DNA of 64,000 nt, taken from NCBI RefSeq assembly GCF_002159265.1, contig NZ_NFHG01000004.1, positions 124,001 through 188,000 on the forward strand. Reading direction: 5' to 3'. Position 1 is the stretch's first letter, and every line of letters starts with the position of its first letter. The position numbers and the translations under genes are program-made. The notes beneath the pieces were generated by a model, which did no database searches, was not told the DNA's origin, and worked only from the letters and a program-made list of their open reading frames with translations. Source of the stretch: Flavonifractor sp. An82. Its GTDB lineage: Bacteria; Bacillota; Clostridia; Oscillospirales; Oscillospiraceae. This document shows, piece after piece, positions 8,066 through 15,470 of the stretch.

Positions 8066-9065
8066 GTTGATCCTCCTTCACGTTGACCACCGGCAGGTCG
8101 ATGGCCTGCCGCAGGGCGGAGATGAATTTGTCCGGTTCAAAGTGCCAGCCGTAGGCCGACCAGGGGTTGGCCGCCACGGCGGCGATGGTGAGCTCCCGGC
8201 GGACGGCCAGCTGGCCGCCGCTGCGCAGGAAGAGGTCCAGGGCCGACCGGCCCGCCAGCACATGGGTGGCGTCCTGGGTGACCAGGGTGGTGGGAGCCCC
8301 CCGGCGGGCCAGAGTCTTGAGCAGGGGATCGGTAATGCCGCCTGCCGCCCACACTGCCAGAGGCCGGCGGGGCAGTTTGTTCCACTTGGGGCCGCCGCTT
8401 TCGTCCAGGGGCAGCTCCAGGGGCGTACCGTCCAGCTCAAACAGGGCAAAGCGGTCCCCCACCCCCTCCAGAGCGGAGCGCAGACCGGCCTGCTCGGGGA
8501 CTTTTCGGGCAAAGAGCCAGCAGGTGTGGGCGGTCTCCGCTACCACCAGGTCCATGTCGCGATCCAGAGAGGCACCGGTACACAGCAGGGCCACGCCCTC
8601 CACCCCGGCCCCTGCCAGGGACTTGCGGCCGGCAGCGCCGTCAATCAGCACCCGCTGGGCCCCCAGCTCCATGAAGCGGTCGGTGAGGGGGCGCAGCTGC
8701 CCGGCGGCGGAGGGGCCGGCCAGCTGGACATAGCCGTCAGACAGGGTGCGGAAAATGGCCACCGGACCAAGAGGGGTCATGACGTCGGTGAGATCCACCA
8801 CCTCCAGGGTGGCGTCACACAGGGTGAGCATGGCCCGGGCGGTGGCGAACAGGTCGCCTGCTTTCAGATACAGGTCGGGTTTCTCTGTCCCGGTGACCAG
8901 GTCGGTGCGTTCTCCGTCCCGGCCCACCGAGGTGAGGGCCAGTCGCTCCTCCCCCAACTCGGCCATCAGGCGGCGCATGGCGGTGGTCTTGCCCGCATTT
9001 TTGCACAGGCCGATCACGGTCACAGGCGAGGCGTCACCCACCAGCGGCGCTATCAGATGTTCCAA
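8049..9065 (-). CDS. kamB: Lysine 5,6-aminomutase reactivase subunit
   Basis: Partner of KamC in reactivating lysine 5,6-aminomutase. From a TTG start at 9065 the protein is 338 aa, with an N-terminal P-loop GLCKNAGKTT (residues 19-28). I chose the TTG because GGGAGG lies at normal distance before it and the promoter at 9120-9149 would place the transcript start inside any longer reading. The frame stays open upstream to 9200 but without a ribosome binding site. The gene overlaps kamC. The mechanism of the family (ATP-driven cobalamin exchange) is inferred from the better-known diol dehydratase and ornithine aminomutase systems. Confidence 0.85.
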   Translation of the reverse strand: MEHLIAPLVGDASPVTVIGLCKNAGKTTAMRRLMAELGEERLALTSVGRDGERTDLVTGTEKPDLYLKAGDLFATARAMLTLCDATLEVVDLTDVMTPLGPVAIFRTLSDGYVQLAGPSAAGQLRPLTDRFMELGAQRVLIDGAAGRKSLAGAGVEGVALLCTGASLDRDMDLVVAETAHTCWLFARKVPEQAGLRSALEGVGDRFALFELDGTPLELPLDESGGPKWNKLPRRPLAVWAAGGITDPLLKTLARRGAPTTLVTQDATHVLAGRSALDLFLRSGGQLAVRRELTIAAVAANPWSAYGWHFEPDKFISALRQAIDLPVVNVKEDQHGTDA

Positions 9066-9119
9066 AATAGGGCCTCCCTTCCACAGGAAAATTGGGTCAT
9101 TTTTGGGTTCGTCGAGGCC

Positions 9120-9149
9120 ATTATAAGAGGTGCCCATCGGTTCTGTCAA
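9120..9149 (-). promoter_or_regulatory. Promoter of kamB-kamC
   Basis: On the minus strand: TTGACA (9144-9149), an 18-bp spacer and TATAAT (9120-9125), about 55 bp upstream of the TTG start of kamB. The reactivase operon is therefore transcribed separately from the riboswitch-controlled operon. The AT-rich stretch 9200-9380 beyond it contains nothing I can name. Confidence 0.85.
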
Positions 9150-9384
9150 TGGGGGTAAGGAGAAATTCCGTCTCCCGGCGGCAGCGGCACATGGTGACAA
9201 AATGTGAAGGATTAATCTTTAAAGCATGCAAAACGGAATGCGGGCACGGGATTCAGGATGAGGACAAATGATTACTAATAGGATATTAAAATAAAATATT
9301 TACAAAATAACAGGAATAGATAGAGCTGACGATAATGGGGGTAATACTTTATATGAATGAAGTTAGAATAAAACTTAAAAAAAA

Positions 9385-9424
9385 GAAAAAACGCCCGTCC
9401 GGCGGCAAAGCCGTCGGACGGGCG
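9385..9424 (-). terminator. Rubredoxin terminator
   Basis: Strong hairpin with arms CGCCCGTCCG and CGGACGGGCG, extended by ACGGC/GCCG(C), followed on the minus strand by TTTTTTCTTTTTTT. It ends the rubredoxin transcript. Confidence 0.92.
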
Positions 9425-9443
9425 GAAAGAGACGGGGAAAGAC

Positions 9444-9602
9444 TTACTGCTTGGAGAACTGATCCTTGCCCACGCCGCACAGGGGGCACACCCAATCGGC
9501 GGGAACCTGCTCCCAGGGAGTGCCGGGGGCCACGCCGTTGTCGGGATCGCCCTCGGCGGGATCGTAGATATAACCGCACAGATCGCAGACGTACTTATCC
9601 AT
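9444..9602 (-). CDS. Rubredoxin
   Basis: A 52-aa iron-sulfur electron carrier with two CxxCG knuckles, CDLCG near residues 6-10 and CPLCG near 39-43. They ligate one Fe through four cysteines. Length and the spacer ([14 protein letters not shown]...PADWVCP) are typical of clostridial rubredoxins. The ATG is preceded by AAGGAG at good spacing, and a strong terminator follows, so it is a single-gene unit. The likely role is electron transfer to oxygen- or peroxide-detoxifying flavoproteins in a strict anaerobe; the partner is not in this window. Confidence 0.96.
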   Translation of the reverse strand: MDKYVCDLCGYIYDPAEGDPDNGVAPGTPWEQVPADWVCPLCGVGKDQFSKQ

Positions 9603-9665
9603 AGAAAACGCTCCTTATCTTAATCACAAAAGTCAAGCGGCCTACGCCGGACAAGGGAAACGAAC

Positions 9666-9694
9666 TTGCCGAATTCCCTGCCATGTGGTATGAT
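9666..9694 (+). promoter_or_regulatory. Promoter upstream of dusB
   Basis: TTGCCG (9666-9671), a 17-bp spacer and TATGAT (9689-9694), about 40 bp before the GTG start of the dihydrouridine synthase. It may also drive the downstream sigma factor pair, since no terminator is visible between them. Confidence 0.65.
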
Positions 9695-9735
9695 ACGCTT
9701 GCTACGCTACTATTTATAACACATCGGGGGACATT

Positions 9736-10722
9736 GTGAAAGTTGGCAATATTACCATAAATTCCGCTCTGGCGCTGGCTCCTATGGCGGGAGTGACAGA
9801 CCTGGGTTTCCGGACCATCTGCCGGGAGCTGGGGGCGGGCTATACCGTGACCGAGATGGTGAGCGCCAAGGCGCTGTGCTATCAGGACAAGAAATCCATT
9901 CCTCTGCTCAAGCTGGGGGAGAATGAGTGCCCGGCGGCGGCCCAGCTCTTCGGCAGTGACCCGTACTGCATGGAGCAGGCGGCGGGCATCGCGGCGGAGG
10001 TTTCCGGAGCGGATATCATTGACATCAATATGGGCTGTCCGGTACCCAAGGTGGCCAATTCCGGCGACGGCTCGGGGCTGATGAAGAACCCGGAGCTGGC
10101 GGTGAAGGTGGCCGAGGCGGTGATCCGGGGGGCAGGCGGCAGGCCGGTGACGGTGAAATTCCGGCTGGGCTGGGACAAGGGCTCCATCAACTGTGTGGAG
10201 TTTGCCAAAGCCATGGAACAGGCCGGCGTGGCCGCTGTGGCGGTCCACGGCCGCACCAAAACCCAGATGTATTCCGGCACCGCCAACTGGGACTACATCC
10301 GGGCGGTAAAGCAGGCGGTGTCCATTCCGGTCATCGCCAACGGCGACGTATTTGAGCCCAGGGACGCGGTGCGTATCCTGAACTATACCGGCGCTGATAT
10401 GGCCATGATCGGCCGGGGATGCTTCGGCAATCCCTGGCTGTTCCAGCGGGCCAAAGCGGCTCTGGCGGGGGATGAGATCCCGCCTCTGCCCCCGCTGGCC
10501 CAGCGGTGCGACACGGCGGTGCGGCAGTTTGAGCTGTCGGCGGCCCACAAGGGGGAGCACATCGCCTGCCTGGAGGCCAGGAAGCACTATGCCTGGTACC
10601 TGAAGGGGGTGCCCCACGCCGGGTACTATAAGGAGCAAATCAGCCATGTGTCCACCCTGGAGGACATCTACAAGGTGACGGCGGGCATCAAGCGGGATCT
10701 GAAGGACGATCCCAGACAGTAA
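9736..10722 (+). CDS. dusB: tRNA-dihydrouridine synthase
   Basis: FMN-dependent reduction of specific uridines in the tRNA D-loop. The 328-aa TIM-barrel protein starts with the family signature LAPMAGVTD. The catalytic Cys101 lies in NMGCPVPKV, and there is a phosphate-binding NGDV segment and the GRGCFGNPW motif. The start is GTG with a GGGGGA ribosome binding site. It lies 34 bp ahead of an ECF sigma gene on the same strand, as often seen in Firmicutes where dus genes sit in mixed operons. The choice of DusB over other Dus classes rests on overall similarity. Confidence 0.93.
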   Translation: MKVGNITINSALALAPMAGVTDLGFRTICRELGAGYTVTEMVSAKALCYQDKKSIPLLKLGENECPAAAQLFGSDPYCMEQAAGIAAEVSGADIIDINMGCPVPKVANSGDGSGLMKNPELAVKVAEAVIRGAGGRPVTVKFRLGWDKGSINCVEFAKAMEQAGVAAVAVHGRTKTQMYSGTANWDYIRAVKQAVSIPVIANGDVFEPRDAVRILNYTGADMAMIGRGCFGNPWLFQRAKAALAGDEIPPLPPLAQRCDTAVRQFELSAAHKGEHIACLEARKHYAWYLKGVPHAGYYKEQISHVSTLEDIYKVTAGIKRDLKDDPRQ

Positions 10723-10756
10723 GGCCCCGGGTCTGAAAGGCAGGTGAGAGAAAGGC

Positions 10757-11353
10757 ATGAAAGCGGAATGGGAGCTGGTCCAGCGTGCACGCCAGGGGGA
10801 CGAGCAGTCCTTTGCCCAGCTGGTGGAGCAGAACCAGGGGCGGATCTACAATCTGGCCCTGCGGATGACGGGCAATCCGGACGACGCCCTGGAGCTGAGT
10901 CAGGAGGCCTTTCTCAATGCATGGAAGGGGCTGGGCAAGTTCCAGGGGGACAGCTCCTTTGCCACCTGGCTGTACCGGCTGACCAGCAATGTGTGCATCG
11001 ATTTTCTGCGGAAGGAGAAGCGGCGGGGCGCCCTGTCCATGACCATCTCCCTGGACGACGAGGAGGAGGCCCGGCAGGCCGAGCTGCCCGACGAGCGCTA
11101 CTCCCCCCATGTGGAGGCCGAGCGGCGGGAGCGGCGGGAGACCCTGCGGGCCGGTCTGGCCTCTCTGTCGGAGGAGCACCGAAAGGTGCTCATACTGCGG
11201 GAGCTGGAGGGCCTGTCCTACGGCGAGATCGCCCAGACGCTGGAGCTGGAGGAGGGAACGGTGAAGTCTCGCATCGCCCGGGCCCGGCTGGCGCTGCGCA
11301 ATTATTTGAAAAAACAGGGGAACTTTTTCGACTCGCCCACGTCTATATCGTGA
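10757..11353 (+). CDS. ECF-type RNA polymerase sigma factor (SigW-like)
   Basis: 198-aa extracytoplasmic-function sigma factor. Region 2 spans about residues 20-90 ([15 protein letters not shown]...[16 protein letters not shown]) and region 4 about 130-185, with helix-turn-helix [21 protein letters not shown]. The gene 40 bp downstream encodes a zinc-finger membrane anti-sigma factor, which should hold it inactive until an envelope signal arrives. This arrangement matches SigW/RsiW-type systems. The regulon and signal are unknown. Confidence 0.93.
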   Translation: MKAEWELVQRARQGDEQSFAQLVEQNQGRIYNLALRMTGNPDDALELSQEAFLNAWKGLGKFQGDSSFATWLYRLTSNVCIDFLRKEKRRGALSMTISLDDEEEARQAELPDERYSPHVEAERRERRETLRAGLASLSEEHRKVLILRELEGLSYGEIAQTLELEEGTVKSRIARARLALRNYLKKQGNFFDSPTSIS

Positions 11354-11393
11354 ACAAGGGGAGAGCAGCTCCCCAAAGAAAGGAGGGAACGAT

Positions 11394-12356
11394 ATGCTGA
11401 GCTGTGACGAGGCGCTGGAGCTCATCAGCGCCCGACTGGACGGACCTCTCAGTGAGGAGGAAAACAACCGGCTGGAGGAGCATCTGTCGGTATGCCCGGC
11501 ATGCCGGGCCCTCTCCGCCGACCTGGAAGTCCTGCATGCGGAGTTGCCCGGTCTGGCGGCACAACCCCCTGCCGGGTTAAAGGAAAGCGTGATGGATCAG
11601 ATCCACGCCTCCAAGGTGACCCCTTTCCAGGGAAAGAAGCGCCAGTGGCGCTGGCGGAGCCTGGCCTCTCTGGCTGCGGTGCTGGCCATCGTGGTAGTGG
11701 GGGCAGGCACCATGAATGAGTGGCGCACCGGCGGCATGCTGGGCACCGAACAGAGTGCGGGCAATGCCTCGCTGACTGCCCCTGCTTCCGGCGCCAGTGC
11801 AGGAGATGCCGTTTCGGGTGAGATCGCCCCGGCCTCCAAGGACCAGGATCAGACGGAGACCACCGCAGCTGGCGGCGCGGATTCGGAGAAGACGGCAAGC
11901 CAGGGAGGCGGACAGAGCGGTTCCACTGGCACCCAGGACAGCAGAAGTATGCCGGGCGACGGCGCCCAGGAGCCGGCGGCCACAGGGGAAGCATCTCAGC
12001 CCCCTGCCAACAACGGTGCAAATATTTATAGCATTACGCCCGATGATCGGAATATTCAGCCGGCCACGGCCAACGGCTTTACCGCGGATACCGGACTAAG
12101 TCAGGAGGAGGCCCTGCGCAAGCTGGCTGCCTGGCTGGGCTGGAACGCCGACGAGCTGACGGTGGGCGCCGACGGCACCATGGCCGGTCCCACCGGGGCG
12201 GATGGTACCACCACCAGGCTGATCTGTGCCGGACTCAATGAGGCTGGCACCGGCTGGCTGTGCCAGCTGGAGCAGGTCACCCCCGGTCCCGACGGCACCG
12301 CCAGCTGCACCACCTACACCGTGCCGCTGGACGGCAGTGATATCACACAACCCTGA
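11394..12356 (+). CDS. Membrane anti-sigma factor with zinc-finger (ZAS) domain
   Basis: 320 aa. The N-terminal cytosolic ZAS domain has His30-x3-Cys34-x2-Cys37 (EEHLSVCPAC), which binds the sigma factor. One transmembrane helix lies at about residues 85-104, followed by a low-complexity Ser/Gly/Ala/Gln linker (about 110-210) and a compact extracellular C-terminal domain. A strong AAGGAGG precedes the ATG. It is the cognate regulator of the sigma factor directly upstream; release would be by regulated proteolysis, as in RsiW. The extracellular domain is not one I recognise and may be the sensor. Confidence 0.88.
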   Translation: MLSCDEALELISARLDGPLSEEENNRLEEHLSVCPACRALSADLEVLHAELPGLAAQPPAGLKESVMDQIHASKVTPFQGKKRQWRWRSLASLAAVLAIVVVGAGTMNEWRTGGMLGTEQSAGNASLTAPASGASAGDAVSGEIAPASKDQDQTETTAAGGADSEKTASQGGGQSGSTGTQDSRSMPGDGAQEPAATGEASQPPANNGANIYSITPDDRNIQPATANGFTADTGLSQEEALRKLAAWLGWNADELTVGADGTMAGPTGADGTTTRLICAGLNEAGTGWLCQLEQVTPGPDGTASCTTYTVPLDGSDITQP

Positions 12357-12368
12357 TCATAGCAGAAG

Positions 12369-12397
12369 AGCGCAGGCCGTGGGCCTGCGCTTTTTTT
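12369..12397 (+). terminator. Terminator after the first sigma / anti-sigma pair
   Basis: AGCGCAGGCC / GGGCCTGCGCT hairpin followed by seven T residues, 12 bp after the anti-sigma stop. Confidence 0.93.
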
Positions 12398-12476
12398 ATT
12401 CAGATGTGACGGAATCACAGGCAAGTGCGTATTTCAGGTGAAAGGCCTTTTCAAGAACCGGGAAAGGAGGGATTTT

Positions 12477-12980
12477 GTGAAGGAAGATCCCCAAGGATTC
12501 AACAGACGGGCAGAGGAATTGCTGGACAAATACGCCGCGCTGGTCTATCAGCTGGCCTTTGCCCGCACCCGCAGCCGGGAGGGGGCGGAGGACGTGTTTC
12601 AGGAGGTGTTTCTCCGGCTGGTCAGCAAACGCCCCAGGCTGGAAAGCGAGGAACACGAGAAATCCTGGTTCTGCCGGGTGACCATCAACTGTGCCAACTC
12701 CTACTGGCGCAATCCCTTCCGCCGCCGGACCCAGCCCCTGGAGGAGACAGGAGAGCTGACGGCCCCGCCGCCGGAGGAGAAGACCGAACTGGACGCCTGC
12801 CTGGACAAGCTCTCTCCCGATTTGCGGGTGGTGGTCCATCTCTACTATTATGAGGGGTACTCCACCCCTGAGATCGCCGGGCTGCTGGGCAAGAAGGAAT
12901 CCGCCGTGCGGATGCGCCTCATGCGGGCCCGGCGGCAGCTGCGGGATTATCTGGAAGAAGGAGGGAATCCCTGTGTTTGA
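12477..12980 (+). CDS. ECF-type RNA polymerase sigma factor
   Basis: 167 aa from the GTG at 12477, chosen because AAAGGAGG lies 6 nt before it; an in-frame ATG at 12438 lacks such a site. Region 2 (DVFQEVFLRLVSKRP...KSWFCRVTINCANSYWR) and region 4 (YYYEGYSTPEIAGLLGKKESAVRMRLMRAR) are clear. It overlaps the next gene, a single-pass membrane protein that is probably its anti-sigma factor. It is of the short SigV/SigX-like ECF type found in multiple copies in Oscillospiraceae. Confidence 0.9.
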   Translation: MKEDPQGFNRRAEELLDKYAALVYQLAFARTRSREGAEDVFQEVFLRLVSKRPRLESEEHEKSWFCRVTINCANSYWRNPFRRRTQPLEETGELTAPPPEEKTELDACLDKLSPDLRVVVHLYYYEGYSTPEIAGLLGKKESAVRMRLMRARRQLRDYLEEGGNPCV

Positions 12981-14313
12981 ACAGGATTATCGAAGACAGT
13001 TTGACGAGATGGTTCCGGACCGGCAGCTGGTGGAGCGGACCAGAGCGCAGATGAGAGCCGCTTTGTCCGGAGGGGAGCGGAGTCCCCGCCGGTTGACCCG
13101 CCGGGGGATCATAGCGGTGGCTGCCGCCGCCGCCCTCACGGTTTCAGCCCTGGCGGCGGGGCCCACCATCTGGCAGGCCATCCAGAACGACCTGGGCAGC
13201 CGGGCCCCTTATGCCACGGAGGTGAAGGCCGCCTGTGAGGAGCAGGGAATCCGGATCGAAGGAGTCCAGGCGCTGGCTGATGGCAGAATGGTGCGGGTCT
13301 ATTTTACGGCCCGGGATTTAGAGGGAGAGCGGTTAGATGAAACGACGCAGATAAGCGATACCCTGACGCGGACGGATCGGAACATCTGGCCCTATGGAAG
13401 TTACAGCGTCAGACAGCTTTCCTATGATCCGGACAGCAGGACCTGCCTATTTGTACTTACTGCTACTGGCAGGGCGAACGTGCCGGAGGACGCCACCCTT
13501 TGTCTGGATGTGGAGCGTTTGTTGGGAGGCTATCAATCGGTATCCCAACGAATTTCCGCTGCTTCGGAACAGGCTGGAATCACAGCAGAGCTGCTGCCCA
13601 GCACCCGGACACAGGACGGTTCCACTGTCCTGCTGCCCCAACCGGAATTGGAGAGCGACGCTGCCGCTGGAGCGCCGTTTTCCATTGTGGCGGCGGGGTT
13701 TGCCGCGGATGGCAACCTCCATGTGCGGGTACGTCCTGCTATCAGCACAGCTTGGCAGAATATTGCAGTCAGCGCCACCATCCTCAAGGACGATGGAGCG
13801 GGAGTAGGACATGACTTGGAAAAGGTTACTCCAATCGACGGCGATTTGGACTACTGCCTGGAGGGCTTTGGACCGGAGCAGCTATCCCGATTGACCGTGA
13901 TTGAGATGACAGCCGACTATTCGGTCCTGAGTGAGCCAGTGGAAGGAAACTGGTCCCTGGAGATTTCCCTTCAGACCGTGGAAGCAGAACACATTTCTGT
14001 CTCTCTTGCGCTGCCTGCGGATCAGGCGTCAGATGGCTCTGTTATGGCCGAGCGGCTGGAGCTTTCCCCGCTGAGCCTTACACTGGTTTGTGACCAGGAC
14101 ACCATGTATCCGGAAGATGGAACGTCCTTCCGTTATATTACGCTGGAAAAGTTTGCTCCAACGGTCCTTCTGGAGAACGGTGCCGTCCTTACCCCAAGCT
14201 ATGCAGATGGGAACAGCTGGTGGGCCACCTGGACCTTTGACCAGCCCATTGACCCGGAGCAGGTGGTTTCGGTCACCCTCAACGGCCAGACCATCCCCAT
14301 AGAGGAAAGCTGA
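12973..14313 (+). CDS. Single-pass membrane protein, probable anti-sigma factor
   Basis: 446 aa from a GTG (12973) that overlaps the sigma stop and has AAGGAGG upstream. There is a short cytosolic N-terminus (QDYRRQFDEMVPDRQLVERTRAQM) and one transmembrane helix at about residues 38-58 (RRGIIAVAAAAALTVSALA). A large extracellular part of about 390 residues, rich in beta-type sequence, resembles the DUF4179-type anti-sigma architecture. There is no zinc-finger motif, unlike the first pair. The function is inferred from overlap with the sigma gene and from topology. Confidence 0.75.
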   Translation: MFEQDYRRQFDEMVPDRQLVERTRAQMRAALSGGERSPRRLTRRGIIAVAAAAALTVSALAAGPTIWQAIQNDLGSRAPYATEVKAACEEQGIRIEGVQALADGRMVRVYFTARDLEGERLDETTQISDTLTRTDRNIWPYGSYSVRQLSYDPDSRTCLFVLTATGRANVPEDATLCLDVERLLGGYQSVSQRISAASEQAGITAELLPSTRTQDGSTVLLPQPELESDAAAGAPFSIVAAGFAADGNLHVRVRPAISTAWQNIAVSATILKDDGAGVGHDLEKVTPIDGDLDYCLEGFGPEQLSRLTVIEMTADYSVLSEPVEGNWSLEISLQTVEAEHISVSLALPADQASDGSVMAERLELSPLSLTLVCDQDTMYPEDGTSFRYITLEKFAPTVLLENGAVLTPSYADGNSWWATWTFDQPIDPEQVVSVTLNGQTIPIEES

Positions 14314-14324
14314 ATCACACCAGG

Positions 14325-14353
14325 ACCCCGCCGCTTCTGCGGCGGGGCCTTTT
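14325..14353 (+). terminator. Terminator after the second sigma pair
   Basis: CCCCGCCGC / GCGGCGGGG stem with TTCT loop, followed by CCTTTTCT. Confidence 0.88.
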
Positions 14354-14422
14354 CTGTTGCCATCCATTGCCCTCCATGGTAGACTGAAGGCGAGGAAAGG
14401 CCCGGATACAGGAGGTGTTAAG

Positions 14423-15298
14423 ATGAAACCACTGCACGCTGTTTCTGCTCTTGCGCTGACCCTGCTGCTGCTTTCACCCATACCCGCATCCGCCAATATG
14501 GCCGCCCCGGCGGACCCGGATATCGGCTCTTCCATTACCTTTGAGCGCAACGACGCTCTGGCAGTGACCGAAGAGGTGCTGGATATCAGAGTCACCGGCT
14601 CCACGGCGGAGATCACCGCCACCTATTCCATGGTCAACAGTACCGACCAGCCGGTGTCCACCCCGGTGATGTTCCTGGCCCCCAACACCGGCGACGGCAG
14701 CGTGGAGGTAACGACGGACGGGGTTTCGGTTCCCTGCTCCACCGACCAATATGTGCTGAATTACACCACAGAGGTAAAAACCGAGGACTGGCGTTATGCG
14801 GTGCTCACCAACGGCGATGTGGCCGATGTGGGCGGACAGACTGTGGAGGGCATCTCCTTCCAGCTGGACTTCGGGCCGGGGGAGGCCTGTGAGGTGTCCG
14901 TGTCCTATCCCTATCGCCTGGGTGGCTACCCGGATTACGATTACAATGTGAAGCGCGGCACGATCCGGTATTACCTGGCCCCAGCGGCCATGTGGCGAGA
15001 CTTTCAGGATCTGACCATTAACCTCTATCTGGACAGGGACATGCCCGTGCTGGCCGGCAGCAATCTGGACTTTGAGAAGGTGGGGACGCGCACCTATCAG
15101 TACCGTTCCGACAGCCTGCCGGAGGGCAATCTGGAGATCCGGGTGGATCAGAACTGGTTCCAGGAGATCATCGGCATCCTGCGCAGCCCCTATCTAAAGA
15201 TGTACCTTCTGTTCTTTAGCCCTGTTCTGCTGGTGATAGCCGCAGTCATCGTCGTGCCCATTCTCCTTGTCCGGAGGGCCAGACGGTCCAAGCGGTGA
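14423..15298 (+). CDS. Secreted, membrane-anchored protein of unknown function
   Basis: 291 aa, start chosen at the ATG after GGAGGTGTTAAG. It has an N-terminal signal peptide (LALTLLLLSPIPASA, cleavage probably after ASA near residue 24), an extracellular beta-rich domain, and a C-terminal transmembrane helix (about residues 258-282) ending in the basic stop-transfer RRARRSKR. I do not recognise the extracellular domain. It is monocistronic between two terminators but close to the sigma / anti-sigma genes, so it may belong to their envelope-stress regulon. That link is inference only. Confidence 0.8.
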   Translation: MKPLHAVSALALTLLLLSPIPASANMAAPADPDIGSSITFERNDALAVTEEVLDIRVTGSTAEITATYSMVNSTDQPVSTPVMFLAPNTGDGSVEVTTDGVSVPCSTDQYVLNYTTEVKTEDWRYAVLTNGDVADVGGQTVEGISFQLDFGPGEACEVSVSYPYRLGGYPDYDYNVKRGTIRYYLAPAAMWRDFQDLTINLYLDRDMPVLAGSNLDFEKVGTRTYQYRSDSLPEGNLEIRVDQNWFQEIIGILRSPYLKMYLLFFSPVLLVIAAVIVVPILLVRRARRSKR

Positions 15299-15327
15299 TG
15301 ATCTTTCTGACAAGCGGAACCTAAAAA

Positions 15328-15357
15328 TGCCCCGGCGGGTACCCGCTGGGGCATTTT
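15328..15357 (+). terminator. Terminator after the secreted protein gene
   Basis: TGCCCCgGCGGGT / ACCCGCtGGGGCA hairpin followed by TTTT. Confidence 0.85.
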
Positions 15358-15380
15358 GCGCGATTTTTCTAAATTTCTTA

Positions 15381-15409
15381 TTGTAACTCCACGGTGTTTC
15401 ATGTATAAT
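15381..15409 (+). promoter_or_regulatory. Promoter of the EF-G-like gene
   Basis: TTGTAA (15381-15386), a 17-bp spacer and TATAAT (15404-15409). Transcription would begin at about 15416, exactly where a perfect inverted repeat begins. Confidence 0.85.
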
Positions 15410-15414
15410 GGACA

Positions 15415-15436
15415 ACAGCAGTACTCGTACTGCTGT
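15415..15436 (+). repeat. Perfect 10-bp inverted repeat at the transcription start
   Basis: ACAGCAGTAC and GTACTGCTGT separated by TC. It spans the predicted +1 to +20 of the EF-G-like transcript. It could be a repressor operator or a 5'-end hairpin that protects the mRNA. It is not followed by T residues, so it is not a terminator. Confidence 0.75.
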
Positions 15437-15470
15437 TCGCGATTCCAAATGTAAGGAGAGGAAACAAACT

